From the NCBI RefSeq assembly GCF_000494755.1, contig NC_022657.1, positions 7,656,001-7,720,000 of the forward strand: a stretch of 64,000 nt of DNA, written 5' to 3'. This document shows positions 1-8,790 of this stretch, piece by piece. The DNA is from Amorphoplanes friuliensis DSM 7358. Its GTDB lineage: Bacteria > Actinomycetota > Actinomycetes > Mycobacteriales > Micromonosporaceae. Within the stretch, counting starts at the first letter, position 1; each line of letters begins with the position of its first letter. Position numbers and translations under genes: made by a program. The notes beneath the pieces are model-generated. The model was not told the origin of the DNA. It searched no databases and saw nothing but the letters and a program-made list of their open reading frames with translations.

Positions 1-407
1 TCGACGCCAACCTCACGGTGAACTGCGCCGACACCGACGACGCGCCGACGGTCGAGCGGATCCGGCAGCTGCAGGGCGAGTGGCGCAAGAAGTACCCGCT
101 GTTCGGGGCGACGCTGGCGGTCGGCATGCTGCCGTGCACGTTCTGGCCCGGCAAGAAGGACCCCTACCCCGTCGGTCCCGCGACCGGTTCGCCGCCGATC
201 GTCGTGGTGGGCACGACCGGTGACCCCGCCACCCCGTACGAGAACACGGCCGAGCTGGCGAAGATGCTGGGCACCGGCCAGGTGCTGACCTGGGAGGGTG
301 AGGGCCACACGGCGTACCCGAGCACGAAGTGCATCGTGGACGCGGTCGACGGTTATCTCATCGACCTGAAGGTTCCGCGGGTGGGGCTGCGCTGTCCTCC
401 GCAGTGA
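1..407 (+). CDS. C-terminal part of an alpha/beta hydrolase (tripeptidyl-aminopeptidase-like), 5' truncated by window edge
   Basis: The frame is open from the first bases and ends in a stop at 407, so only about 134 C-terminal residues are present. The fragment has the features of the TAP-like C-terminal domain of secreted actinobacterial alpha/beta hydrolases: an NCAD segment, the loop VVVGTTGDPATPYENT that carries the catalytic Asp, and EGEGHTAY with the catalytic His. Family members are usually lipoproteins or secreted proteins of about 500 residues that remove N-terminal peptides; the nucleophile Ser and any signal peptide lie outside the window. The 3' end overlaps the convergent K+ channel gene by 50 bp. 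Confidence 0.8.
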   Translation, partial: DANLTVNCADTDDAPTVERIRQLQGEWRKKYPLFGATLAVGMLPCTFWPGKKDPYPVGPATGSPPIVVVGTTGDPATPYENTAELAKMLGTGQVLTWEGEGHTAYPSTKCIVDAVDGYLIDLKVPRVGLRCPPQ

Positions 408-840
408 TGCCCTGACGGGCGGCCAGCTCCTCGAGCAGCCGGCGCACCTGCCGCAGGTTGTTCTTCAGCTCCTCCTGCTCGTCGTGCTGGAAGGCGTCGT
501 GATCGACGATGAGCTTGCTGGCGAAGTGCGCCGTGATCAGCGGGACGACGATCAGCACCATCACGGAGATGAGCAGGGCCGCCATGAAGCGTCCCTGCAC
601 CGTCTCGGGTGAGATGTCGCCGTAACCGACCGTCGACGCGGTCACGACGGCCCACCAGAGGGCGTCGCCGTAGGACTCGTCCTCGAAGAAGTGGTAGAGC
701 ACGCTGCACGTCACGATGAGGATCAGATAGGAGAGGATCAGCGTCGGCGGCGAGTTGGCCAGCCACACCAGCCCGCGGTAGATCGCCCGGAACGGCGCAA
801 GCAGCAATCGCATCGGGTCATCGTGCACCGGCGGCGCCAC
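358..840 (-). CDS. Two-TM potassium channel family protein
   Basis: A 160-residue protein with one pore module: a first hydrophobic helix (about residues 30-52), a pore helix plus selectivity filter reading TASTVGYGD (about 68-76), a second membrane helix (about 88-110), then a charged Glu/Gln/Arg-rich tail that could form a coiled coil. TVGYGD is the K+ filter signature, so a homotetrameric KcsA-like channel is expected. No cytosolic RCK domain is fused. The start used is GTG at 840; an internal ATG at 813 would shorten the N-terminus by nine residues. The 3' end overlaps the convergent hydrolase gene. Confidence 0.85.
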   Translation of the reverse strand: MAPPVHDDPMRLLLAPFRAIYRGLVWLANSPPTLILSYLILIVTCSVLYHFFEDESYGDALWWAVVTASTVGYGDISPETVQGRFMAALLISVMVLIVVPLITAHFASKLIVDHDAFQHDEQEELKNNLRQVRRLLEELAARQGITAEDSAAPPAEPSGR

Positions 841-878
841 GCTGGGGCTCAGCCCGACGGGCGTGTCAGGATGGCCGG

Positions 879-1355
879 GTGGCCCAGGTGATCTTCCGAA
901 TCGCGACCCGCGCGGACGTACCCGCGATCCTCGACCTGCTGACGAACGACGAGATAGCGCGTTCCCGCGCCGGCGGCGGCTCCCCGGCGGCGACCTCCGA
1001 GGAGGTCGATGCGGCGGTCTGGGCGGCGTTCGAGCAGATCGACGCCGACCCCCGCAACGAGCTGATCGTGGCCGACGAGGACGGCGAGGTAGTCGGCACC
1101 TGCCAGCTGACCTTCACCCCGTCGCTGAGCCGCGGCGGCACGGACCGCATGACCATCGAGGCCGTCCGGGTCCGCACCGATCGCCGCGGTCGTGGTGTGG
1201 GCCGGGCGATGATGCTGTGGTCGCTGGGCCGGGCCCGCGAACGCGGCTGCCGCCTGGCCCAGCTGACCACGGACAAACGCCGCACCGACGCCCACCGCTT
1301 CTACTCGGCGCTGGGCTTCGAACCTTCGCACGAGGGCTTCAAGATGGCGCTCTGA
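879..1355 (+). CDS. GNAT family N-acetyltransferase
   Basis: 158 residues with the GNAT fold pattern: an N-terminal beta strand (IFRIATRADVPAI), a central strand (VVGTCQLTF) and the acetyl-CoA pyrophosphate-binding motif RGRGVGRAM, followed by TTDKRRTDAHRFYSALGF, the usual C-terminal strand and helix. The substrate cannot be inferred. A GTG start at 879 has an AGGA element about 8 bp upstream. The gene lies between the divergent channel gene and the convergent ABC permease, only 3 bp from the permease stop. Confidence 0.85.
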   Translation: MAQVIFRIATRADVPAILDLLTNDEIARSRAGGGSPAATSEEVDAAVWAAFEQIDADPRNELIVADEDGEVVGTCQLTFTPSLSRGGTDRMTIEAVRVRTDRRGRGVGRAMMLWSLGRARERGCRLAQLTTDKRRTDAHRFYSALGFEPSHEGFKMAL

Positions 1356-1358
1356 CCG

Positions 1359-3590
1359 TCACTCGGTGCGCAGCGCCACCGCCGTCCGGGTGCGGGCGGC
1401 CCAGCCCGCCGGCAGCAACGCCCCGAGCAGGGCTGTTGCCGGCCCGCCAAGGGCGAGCACGATGAGCAGCACCGGGCCGTAGACGTCGAGCAGCGTTTCG
1501 GGCACGTGCAGCCCGCCGCTCGCGGCCATCGCGGGCACGACCAGCCGCTGCATCACCACACCCACGGGTACGCCGAGCAGCCCGCCGGCCACGCCGATCC
1601 CCGCGACGGACGCGACCACCATGACGATGGTCTGCCGCGGTGTCATGCCCAGCGCCTTGTGGACGCCGAGATCGTGGACGCGGTCGCGCAGGTCGAGGAT
1701 GAGCATGTTGAGCACACCGAGGGCGGCCACCGCGATGAGCAGCAGCGTCAGCGTCGCGGTCAGGCCCTGCACGACCACGAGCAGGGGATCGATCTCGCCG
1801 CCGTTCGGGTGCGCGGTCCAGCCCGCGGGGAGGACACCCGTCAGCGCCTCGGCGTAGGAGCCGGCGTCGGTGCCGTCGGTAAGCGCGATCCGGAACTCAC
1901 CGGGGCTCAGGCCGGGCACGGTCGCGGCGCTGGTGAAGACCCCGGTGCCCGTCTCGAACACCTCGCCCACCACGCGCAGGGCGACCGGCCGGCCCGCCAC
2001 CTGCACCGTGACGGTGTCCCCTACGCGAGCGCCGGCCGCCTTGAGGAAAGGTGCGCCCGCGACGGCCTCGCCGGGAGCCGCGAACCAGCGCCCGGACACC
2101 ATCTCGAAGCCGTCCCACGACCCGTCGCCGGTCAACGCGTTGACGCTCAGCGGGTCGGCAAAACCCGCGACCGAGCCCGGTGCCTGGCCGATCCCGTACG
2201 CGGCCCGCGTGCCGTCCCGCGCCTCGATCGCGGCGAGAACTCCTGGGCCGCCGTTGCCCTCGACCATGACGTCCGCGGTGTTCTGCTCGGAGGCGGTCTG
2301 GATGCGTACCAGGGACGTGCCGAGACCGGTGGCGAACGTGACTGCGGCCGTACCGGAAGCGACTGCGAGCAGGATCGCCGCGGTCCGCAAGGGGCGGGCG
2401 AAGGGCCGGGCCAGGCCGAGCCCGACCGGGCGGGAGACCGGGAGGCGGGCCGCGAGCCGGGCCGCCCACCGGCCGCGGGCGGGGCCGGAAGCGCGCCCGA
2501 CCGCGATGGCGTCCACGGTGCGCAGCCGGCCCGCTCGCAGCGCGGCGGCCCAGGCGGTCACCGCGACGACGGCCAGGACACCACCGGCGGCCAGGGCCGT
2601 CACCCACCAGGCGATCGTCGTGTTGGCAGAGCCGTAGACCTCCTCGGTCTCGGCCAGCACCGGCAGCGCGATCAGGTTGCCGACGACCATTCCGGCGACA
2701 GCTCCGACGGCGGCCGGGAGCAGGGCCTGGGCGACGTAGGCGCGGACGATCCCGGCCGGGGTGCACCCGAGGGCCTTGAGGACACCGATGCGGCGGGTGG
2801 CGGCCCCGACCGTCCCGGCGATCACCGTGCCCACCACCAGCACCGCCATCACGATGCCGAGCAGCGCAAACGCGACCAGGAACGGCACGAACACGGCCGC
2901 GTCCTCCACCGCGCGCTGCCGCACGTCGAGCCAGGAACGGGCGGCGGTCACCGCACCCGCCGGCAGCGTCGCGGCCACAGCGGCACGACCGGCGTCGACC
3001 TCGGCCGGCGTGCTCGCGGCCCCGAAGCGGTAGAGCATCTGGTAGCCATCCGGTGGGCCGAGCTGCGCGGACGGCAGCACCCAGGCGGCCGCGGTGGCAC
3101 TGACCGACCTCGCCGTGCCGACTACGGTGAAGACGGTCCCCCCGGCCGTGGTCATCTGCACACCGACCGGCATCCGCAGCGCCCCGCCACCGAGCACGAT
3201 CTCGGTGGGCCCGGCCGGCCAGCGCCCGGCGGCCAGCTCGACCCGATCCACGGGCCCGCCCGGATCCGCGCGGACCACCACGGTCAGCGACAGCTCGCCC
3301 CTGAAATCCAGACCCATGACCGGGTACGGGCCGGAAGCAGCCGCCACACCCGGAGCGGAGGCAGAGGCCGTGAGCTGCGCTTCCGTGACCCGATCCGGGT
3401 CCGCCTGCACGGTCAGATGCGCCCCCCGCTGCGCCGAGAACGCGTCGTCGAACGGCGCCCGCGAAGCCACCAGCAGCCCGGCCCCCAGTACCGACGCGGT
3501 CACCGCCGCCGCCGCGACCAGGCCGATCACCACGGTCTGCACGCGCCGGCGCCGGACACCGGACCGGATCACCCGGCCCAGGCCGCTCAT
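1359..3590 (-). CDS. ABC transporter permease with two FtsX domains
   Basis: 743 residues. An N-terminal membrane helix (about 18-42) is followed by a large extracytoplasmic region, a three-helix FtsX block (about 235-350), a second anchor and extracytoplasmic region, and a C-terminal three-helix FtsX block (about 610-735). This is the MacB/LolCE-type export architecture, not an importer. The start codon overlaps the stop of the ATPase gene (ATGA, 3587-3590), so the two are translationally coupled and should form one transporter. The substrate is unknown; actinobacterial relatives beside two-component systems often respond to envelope-active compounds, but that is inference here. Confidence 0.9.
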   Translation of the reverse strand: MSGLGRVIRSGVRRRRVQTVVIGLVAAAAVTASVLGAGLLVASRAPFDDAFSAQRGAHLTVQADPDRVTEAQLTASASAPGVAAASGPYPVMGLDFRGELSLTVVVRADPGGPVDRVELAAGRWPAGPTEIVLGGGALRMPVGVQMTTAGGTVFTVVGTARSVSATAAAWVLPSAQLGPPDGYQMLYRFGAASTPAEVDAGRAAVAATLPAGAVTAARSWLDVRQRAVEDAAVFVPFLVAFALLGIVMAVLVVGTVIAGTVGAATRRIGVLKALGCTPAGIVRAYVAQALLPAAVGAVAGMVVGNLIALPVLAETEEVYGSANTTIAWWVTALAAGGVLAVVAVTAWAAALRAGRLRTVDAIAVGRASGPARGRWAARLAARLPVSRPVGLGLARPFARPLRTAAILLAVASGTAAVTFATGLGTSLVRIQTASEQNTADVMVEGNGGPGVLAAIEARDGTRAAYGIGQAPGSVAGFADPLSVNALTGDGSWDGFEMVSGRWFAAPGEAVAGAPFLKAAGARVGDTVTVQVAGRPVALRVVGEVFETGTGVFTSAATVPGLSPGEFRIALTDGTDAGSYAEALTGVLPAGWTAHPNGGEIDPLLVVVQGLTATLTLLLIAVAALGVLNMLILDLRDRVHDLGVHKALGMTPRQTIVMVVASVAGIGVAGGLLGVPVGVVMQRLVVPAMAASGGLHVPETLLDVYGPVLLIVLALGGPATALLGALLPAGWAARTRTAVALRTE

Positions 3591-4261
3591 CGGTCGGACT
3601 CCACACGACCGTCACGCATGCCGATCGTCCGCGTCGCGCACGCCTGCGCCAGCCGCAGATCGTGGGTGACGAGCACGATCGTCTGGCCACCGGCGTGCAG
3701 ATCGGTGAGCAGCCGCCGCACCTCCTCACCGGACGCCGTGTCCAGCGCACCCGTCGGCTCGTCGGCCAGCAGCAACGCCGGCCGGTTGATCAGAGACCTT
3801 GCGACGGCGACCCGCTGCCGTTCACCACCCGACAACCTCCCCGGGTACGCGTCCGCGTGCCGGGCGATCCCGAGGGAGTCCAGCAGCCGGGTCGCGTTCT
3901 CCCGGGCACCACGCTTCGGGGCGCCGGCGAGGTGAGCGGGCAGCAGCACGTTCTCCAGCACGGTGAGGTCGTCGAGCAGGTTGAAGAACTGGAAGACCAG
4001 CCCCACGTGCGCCCGGCGGAAGCGGGCCGAGGCCGCCTCGCCGAGCGTCTCCACCCGCGTACCGGCGACGGTGACCGTGCCCTCGCTCGGCCGGTCCAGA
4101 CCGGCGACCAGGTTGAGCAGCGTCGACTTGCCGCTGCCGGACGGCCCGAGCACGGCCACGGACTCGCCCGCCGCCACGGTCAGCGACACGTCGTGCAGCG
4201 CTGGCGGCCCCTCGTCGTAGCGGCGTGTCACCCCGCGTAGTTCGATAACCGGGTCGGTCAT
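3587..4261 (-). CDS. ABC transporter ATP-binding protein (MacB/LolD type)
   Basis: 224 residues with Walker A GPSGSGKST (about 40-48), a Q-loop in VFQFFNLL, signature LSGGERQRVAVARSL, Walker B LLLADEPTGALD and a switch His in LVTHD. The start was moved to ATG 4261, eight codons inside the longest frame, because AAGGAG lies about 7 bp upstream of it and the protein then begins MTDPVIELRGV, typical of the family. It energises the overlapping FtsX permease. Its promoter must lie in the 158-bp gap shared with the divergent histidine kinase, which makes control by that kinase/regulator pair plausible. Confidence 0.92.
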   Translation of the reverse strand: MTDPVIELRGVTRRYDEGPPALHDVSLTVAAGESVAVLGPSGSGKSTLLNLVAGLDRPSEGTVTVAGTRVETLGEAASARFRRAHVGLVFQFFNLLDDLTVLENVLLPAHLAGAPKRGARENATRLLDSLGIARHADAYPGRLSGGERQRVAVARSLINRPALLLADEPTGALDTASGEEVRRLLTDLHAGGQTIVLVTHDLRLAQACATRTIGMRDGRVESDR

Positions 4262-4419
4262 GAGGTGCTCCTTCGTCGTGGGCATCCGGTGGACGCTGTG
4301 ACGCTAGGAGCGGACCGTCGTCGTCCGCGTCCGTCCGGCGGAGCACCGGGCGTACCGTCGTGGGTGGACACTCGATCGGCGTCATCCTTGCGATGTAGTC
4401 GCCGTGCACACTGCGACGG

Positions 4420-5697
4420 ATGTCCCCGGGTGCGTACGCCAGCAAGAATGAGCCGGTGAACCTGATCGAGGCGGTGGGACCGCTGCCCCGGCCACGCTGG
4501 CGGGCCCTGGTGCTCGACGGCGCGCTGGCGGTCGCGCTCGGGCTCGCCTGCTTCCAGGCCGCGACGGACGACTCGAATTTCCCGGAGCCGGTGCCACCGT
4601 TCGGTGTGTTGCCGCACCCGCCGCCGCCACCGATGCCGGCCGAGCCCGGCTCGGAACTCGGGGCGTTGCTGCTCGTCTTCGTCCTGTGCGCCCCCCTGAT
4701 CCTGCGCCGCCGCTACCCGCTCGCGGTCCTGTGGACGATCATGGTCGCCGCGCCGCTGGTCCTGATGACGGACAGCACCATCCAGCCGAACATCTACCCG
4801 TGCGTGATCCTGGCCGGCCTCGTCGCCGTCTACAGCGCCGCCGCCCACAGCCCGTACCGCCTGCTCGTGCTGGCGACGGTCCCGGCGCTCGCGGTGCTGG
4901 TCACCGTCCTGCGCCAGCTGACGCTGCTCGAGGTGACCCGGAACTACCTGCCGTTCGTGCTGCTGGCCCCGCTGGTCGCCGCCGCCGGCGGCCACCACGT
5001 GTGGCGCCTGCGCGCCGGCGCGGACCGCCACCGCCTCGCTGCCGAGACCCACGCCCAGGAGGAGGCCCTCCGCGACGCGGTTGCCGGGGAACGCGCCCGC
5101 ATCGCCCGCGAGCTTCACGACGTCGTCACCCACCACGTCAGCGTCATGGTCATCCAGGCGGGCGCGGCCCGCGCGGTCCTCGCCGCCGCCCCGGACGAGT
5201 CCCGCGAGGCCCTGCTGGCCGTCGAATCCACCGGCCGGTCCGCTCTCACCGAGCTCCGCCACGTGATGGGCCTGCTCTCCGATCCGGCACCGGACAGCCC
5301 GGTGGACCCCCAACCCGGCATCGAAAGCCTTCCCGCCCTGGTGGCGCGCATGCATGACGCCGGCGTGGCGGTTCAGCTGACCGTCCTCGGCGGGCCGGTC
5401 CCGGTTCCGTCCGGCATCGGCCTGACCGCCTACCGCGTGGTCCAGGAAGCCCTGACCAACATGGTCCGCCACGCCCCCGGCGCCGCCGCCACGGTCACCG
5501 TCGAATATCAGCCGGAAGCCCTCCGCATCGAGGTCCTCAACACCGAGCCGATCCTCCCGGCCCCGCCCCGCACCACGGGCGGCCGCGGCCTCCTCGGCCT
5601 CCGCGAACGCCTGACGATCTACGGCGGCACCCTCCGTGCCGAGCCCCGCCCCGCCGGCTACCGCGTCGAAGCCCTCATCCCCCTGGAGCCGGCATGA
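4420..5697 (+). CDS. Sensor histidine kinase, HisKA_3/NarL-associated
   Basis: Up to 425 residues: several N-terminal membrane helices (roughly 30-190, with a Pro-rich outside loop near 60-75), a short coiled linker, the dimerisation/phospho-acceptor helix with ARELHDVVTHHVSVM (phosphorylated His), then an HATPase domain with N-box QEALTNMVRHA and G-box GGRGLLGLRERL. It overlaps the response regulator gene by ATGA. The start is uncertain: ATG 4420 gives the longest form, while GTG 4456 (VNLIEAVG) is equally plausible and neither has a strong ribosome-binding site. Divergent from the FtsX exporter it may regulate. Confidence 0.9.
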   Translation: MSPGAYASKNEPVNLIEAVGPLPRPRWRALVLDGALAVALGLACFQAATDDSNFPEPVPPFGVLPHPPPPPMPAEPGSELGALLLVFVLCAPLILRRRYPLAVLWTIMVAAPLVLMTDSTIQPNIYPCVILAGLVAVYSAAAHSPYRLLVLATVPALAVLVTVLRQLTLLEVTRNYLPFVLLAPLVAAAGGHHVWRLRAGADRHRLAAETHAQEEALRDAVAGERARIARELHDVVTHHVSVMVIQAGAARAVLAAAPDESREALLAVESTGRSALTELRHVMGLLSDPAPDSPVDPQPGIESLPALVARMHDAGVAVQLTVLGGPVPVPSGIGLTAYRVVQEALTNMVRHAPGAAATVTVEYQPEALRIEVLNTEPILPAPPRTTGGRGLLGLRERLTIYGGTLRAEPRPAGYRVEALIPLEPA

Positions 5698-6362
5698 CCG
5701 TCCGCGTTGTTGTCGCCGACGACCAGTCCCTGGTCCGCACCGGGTTCCGCATGATCCTCACCGCCGGCGGCGTCGACGTCGTCGCCGAGGCCGCCACCGG
5801 CGCCGAAGCCATCGACGCGGTCCGCCGCACCCGCCCCGACGTTGTGCTCATGGACGTCCGCATGCCCGAGCTCGACGGCCTGGAAGCGACCCGCCGCATC
5901 CTCACGGGAGCGGCAGCGGCCCCCCGCATCATCATCCTGACCACCTTCGACCTGGACCAGTACGTCTACGCCGCCCTCGCCGCCGGTGCCAGCGGCTTCC
6001 TCCTCAAGGACGTCACCCCGGAACACCTGGTCGCCGCCGTCCTCATGGTCCAGAACGGCGACGCCCTCCTGGCCCCGGCCATCACCCGCCGCCTGGTCCA
6101 GCGCTTCGCCCGCCGCGACCCGGAAACAGCGACTCTGCACCGCGACCTGGCCACGCTCACGCCCCGCGAAACCGAGGTCCTCCGCCTGCTGGCCCGAGGC
6201 CTCAGCAACGCCGAACTGGCCGCGACCCTCCACCTCTCCGAAGCCACCGTGAAAACCCACGTGGCCCGCATCCTGGCCAAACTCAACCTCCGCGACCGCG
6301 TCCAGGCCGTGGTCGTGGCCTACGAGACAGGCCTGGTCACCCCGACCACCCCAGACCCCTGA
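5694..6362 (+). CDS. NarL/LuxR-family response regulator
   Basis: 222 residues: receiver domain (about 1-120) with the acidic pair at residues 8-9 and phospho-acceptor Asp in VVLMDVRMPELDGL, conserved Thr in IILTTFD and Lys in FLLKDVTP, then a LuxR-type helix-turn-helix (about 150-210) starting LTPRETEVLRLLARGLSN. Translationally coupled to the upstream kinase. The gene overlaps the convergent LysR gene by 43 bp at the 3' end. A direct target is likely the divergent ABC exporter or the kinase operon itself, inferred from location. Confidence 0.93.
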   Translation: MTVRVVVADDQSLVRTGFRMILTAGGVDVVAEAATGAEAIDAVRRTRPDVVLMDVRMPELDGLEATRRILTGAAAAPRIIILTTFDLDQYVYAALAAGASGFLLKDVTPEHLVAAVLMVQNGDALLAPAITRRLVQRFARRDPETATLHRDLATLTPRETEVLRLLARGLSNAELAATLHLSEATVKTHVARILAKLNLRDRVQAVVVAYETGLVTPTTPDP

Positions 6363-7249
6363 CCGGGTGCCAGGGAGGCCTTGGCCGCCGACCGGAAACT
6401 CCTGATCATCGGATTCGGGTCGCGCTTGCGGCTGACCACGACGACCCGGCTCGCGGGAGCACCTTCGATCGGGACGGTGACCAGGTCGGGACGCAGGGAA
6501 CTGCGCAGATCACCGGCCGGTAGCACGGCGATCGCCCGGCCGCTCGCGACCAGCTCGAGCTTGTCCTCGTAGCTCTCCGCCGGCGGCACAGCGGGCCCGA
6601 GCAGCTGGTAGGAGGTCCAGTCCGCGGTCTCGAAAGCGCAGGGTGCCGCCTGCTCTCCGGCCAGTTCCTCCGAGGTCACCGACGCACGGCCGGCCCAGGG
6701 ATGACCGCGCGGGACCACGAGCATCCGGGGCTCCTCGTACAGCGGGGTGGTGAGCACCTCATCGGCGGCCAGCGGCAGCGGGGCCCGCCCGATCAGGGCG
6801 TCGACGTGCCTGTCGGACAGTGCTCCCACGTCTCGGCAGCTCAGGTGCCGGGTGGTGATCTCGGCGTGCGGGTGGCGGCGGCGCAGTTCCCGGACCGCGG
6901 CGGTGATCACGAGGTCCTCGACGTAGCCGATGGTGATCCGCTCGGTCCCGGCCTGGTCGCGCACGGCCAGCTCGGCCTGCCGGGCAGCCTGCAGCAGGGC
7001 CTGGGCCCGGGGAAGGAACGCCTGGCCGGCCGGAGTGAGCCGGGTGCCCTGGGGCACGCGGTCCAGCAGTCGTGCGCCGAGATGTTTCTCGAGCCGCTGG
7101 ATCTGGCGGCTCAGCGCCGGCTGGGCGACGTGCAGGTCGGCGGCGGCCCGGCCGAAGTGCTGGTGCGCCGCGACCGCCGTGAAGTAGCGCACCAGCCGCA
7201 GATCCAGGTCCTGCCCGAGATCGTTCACCCGGCCCAGCGTACGCGTCAT
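6320..7249 (-). CDS. LysR-family transcriptional regulator
   Basis: 309 residues from ATG 7249. The N-terminal winged helix is clear (LRLVRYFTAVAAHQHFGRAA, then LHVAQPALSRQIQRLEKHLG), followed by the two-lobed LysR effector-binding domain from about residue 95. A GTG at 7228 giving VNDLGQDLDLR is an alternative start. The longer open frame back to 7630 runs into the divergent oxidoreductase and is not used. The divergent position opposite a quinone oxidoreductase is the classical LysR arrangement, so it probably controls that operon and itself. Confidence 0.9.
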   Translation of the reverse strand: MTRTLGRVNDLGQDLDLRLVRYFTAVAAHQHFGRAAADLHVAQPALSRQIQRLEKHLGARLLDRVPQGTRLTPAGQAFLPRAQALLQAARQAELAVRDQAGTERITIGYVEDLVITAAVRELRRRHPHAEITTRHLSCRDVGALSDRHVDALIGRAPLPLAADEVLTTPLYEEPRMLVVPRGHPWAGRASVTSEELAGEQAAPCAFETADWTSYQLLGPAVPPAESYEDKLELVASGRAIAVLPAGDLRSSLRPDLVTVPIEGAPASRVVVVSRKRDPNPMIRSFRSAAKASLAPGQGSGVVGVTRPVS

Positions 7250-7265
7250 GTCTTTTCGGAATGAT

Positions 7266-7300
7266 CGGTTGCCGAACCGGTCTTGGACGGTCGTGCCGTC
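7266..7300. promoter_or_regulatory. Candidate LysR operator dyads in a divergent intergenic region
   Basis: The 100-bp space between the LysR gene and the oxidoreductase holds two short dyads: CGGTT-GCCG-AACCG at 7266-7279 and GACGG-TCGTG-CCGTC at 7286-7300, centred about 20 bp apart, roughly two helical turns. LysR proteins bind interrupted dyads in such intervals as tetramers. The dyads are seen; their function is inferred. Confidence 0.4.
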
Positions 7301-7349
7301 CCGGGCCTTCACTGAAGGAGCAACGTTTCCCCGAGAAAGCGCAGGCGTG

Positions 7350-8348
7350 ATGAAGGCGATCCAGTTCCACGAAGCCGGCGGGCCGGAAGTTCTCCAGTAC
7401 GAAGAGGTGCCGGTGCCCGAGCTCGGACCGGGCGAGGTCCTCGTCCGGGTGCACGCGGCGGGCATCAACCCGCCGGACTGGTACCTGCGCGAAGGTCTGA
7501 AGGTCATGCCGGCCGAGATGAGGCCGCCGCTGGAATTCCCCCTGACTCCCGGAACGGACATGTCAGGTGTGGTCGAGGCGGTAGCCCCGGACGTGGCGGA
7601 GTTCGCCGTCGGCGACGAGGTCTTCGGCATGCTGCGGTTCCCTGGCTTCGACGGCCGGACGTACGCCGAGCACGTGGCCGCACCGGCGTCGGACCTGGCT
7701 CACAAACCCGCCGGTCTCGACCCCGTACAGGCGGCCGGGGCACCGATGGCCGTGCTCACGGCCTGGCAGTACCTGATCGATCTCGGCCACGACGTGCCGT
7801 CCCCGTTCACCGGCCAGGTGCACCAGCCGGTGCCGATCACACCGGAGATGACCGTGCTGGTCAACGGCGCCGCCGGCGGAGTGGGCCACTTCGCGGTGCA
7901 ACTGGCGAAGTGGAAGGGCGCGCACGTGATCGCGGTCGCCTCGGGCCGCCATGAGCAGTTCCTGCGCAAGCTCGGCGCCGACCAGTTCATCGACTACACC
8001 ACAACACGCGCCGCGGACGTGGTCAGCGGGGTCGACCTCGTGATCGACACGGTCGGCGGCCCGGACAGCTCACGCTTCCTGACCGTACTCAAGCGCGGCG
8101 GCACGATGCTCCCGGTGTTCTTCGCCCAGTACGACCCGGAAGAGACCGAGCGTCTGGGCATCTCGGTCTCCAACATCCAGGTGCGATCCAACGGCCCCCA
8201 GCTCGCCGAGATCGGGCGCCTCTTCGACGAGGGCAAGCTCCAGACCGGGGTGGACAGCACCTACCCGCTCTCCGAGGCCGCCGCCGCACACACACGAGCC
8301 GCCCAGGGCCACATCCAGGGCAAGATCGTGCTGACGGTGACCCCATGA
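7350..8348 (+). CDS. NADP-dependent quinone oxidoreductase/zinc-binding alcohol dehydrogenase family
   Basis: 332 residues, medium-chain dehydrogenase/reductase type. GroES-like N-terminal half (MKAIQFHEAGGPEVLQYEEV, later GTDMSGVVEAV), then a Rossmann half with the nucleotide-binding run VLVNGAAGGVGHFAVQLAK (about residues 169-187). Catalytic-zinc cysteines are missing, pointing to the quinone reductase/enoyl reductase branch. The start is ATG 7350; upstream in-frame codons to 7248 overlap the LysR start and are rejected. Coupled by ATGA to a SnoaL-like gene and divergent from a LysR regulator, suggesting an inducible reductive detoxification unit. Confidence 0.88.
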   Translation: MKAIQFHEAGGPEVLQYEEVPVPELGPGEVLVRVHAAGINPPDWYLREGLKVMPAEMRPPLEFPLTPGTDMSGVVEAVAPDVAEFAVGDEVFGMLRFPGFDGRTYAEHVAAPASDLAHKPAGLDPVQAAGAPMAVLTAWQYLIDLGHDVPSPFTGQVHQPVPITPEMTVLVNGAAGGVGHFAVQLAKWKGAHVIAVASGRHEQFLRKLGADQFIDYTTTRAADVVSGVDLVIDTVGGPDSSRFLTVLKRGGTMLPVFFAQYDPEETERLGISVSNIQVRSNGPQLAEIGRLFDEGKLQTGVDSTYPLSEAAAAHTRAAQGHIQGKIVLTVTP

Positions 8349-8752
8349 TCGCCGAACTGCAGCAGGCGGTGGCGACCTACGCCCACGCCCTGGACGAGCT
8401 CGACGTGCCCGCCCTGGAAGCGATCCTGACCGAGGACACCACCTGGACCTTCACGGTGCCCGGCCAAGGAGTGCTCGGCCCTGTCACCGGCCGCACGGCG
8501 GTGCTCGCCTTCGTCCGCGAAGGGCACGCAGCCCAGACCGGAAAGGTCCGGCACCACCTGAGCAACGTCGTGGTCAAGACATCAAACCCCGACAACGCCC
8601 AGGTACGCGCCTACCTGATGCAAACGCGGAACACCGGCGAGACCGTGCAGGTGATCTCGACCGGCGCCTACACATTCGAACTGCGCCGATCCGCCACCGG
8701 ATGGCAGATCGCCGACCTCACCCTGGCCCTGGACAACCTCCCGCTGCCGTGA
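8345..8752 (+). CDS. SnoaL-like/NTF2-fold protein
   Basis: 135 residues with the pattern of a SnoaL-like NTF2 fold: a helical start (IAELQQAVATYAHALDELD), LEAILTEDTTWTFTVPG, then GPVTGRTAVLAFVREG and three C-terminal strands ending WQIADLTLAL. Such small cone-shaped proteins act as isomerases, cyclases or ligand-binding partners. It overlaps the quinone oxidoreductase by ATGA, so the two are probably made together and act on the same compound. The exact reaction cannot be read from sequence. Confidence 0.82.
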   Translation: MIAELQQAVATYAHALDELDVPALEAILTEDTTWTFTVPGQGVLGPVTGRTAVLAFVREGHAAQTGKVRHHLSNVVVKTSNPDNAQVRAYLMQTRNTGETVQVISTGAYTFELRRSATGWQIADLTLALDNLPLP

Positions 8753-8790
8753 CGCACGGCCGCTCAGCCGCATCGTCCGGGCCTTCCGTC

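Noticed and set aside
1506..3935. 809-residue plus-strand frame opposite the FtsX permease
   Set aside because: Arg/Gly/Asp-rich shadow of a high-GC gene with clear motifs on the other strand.
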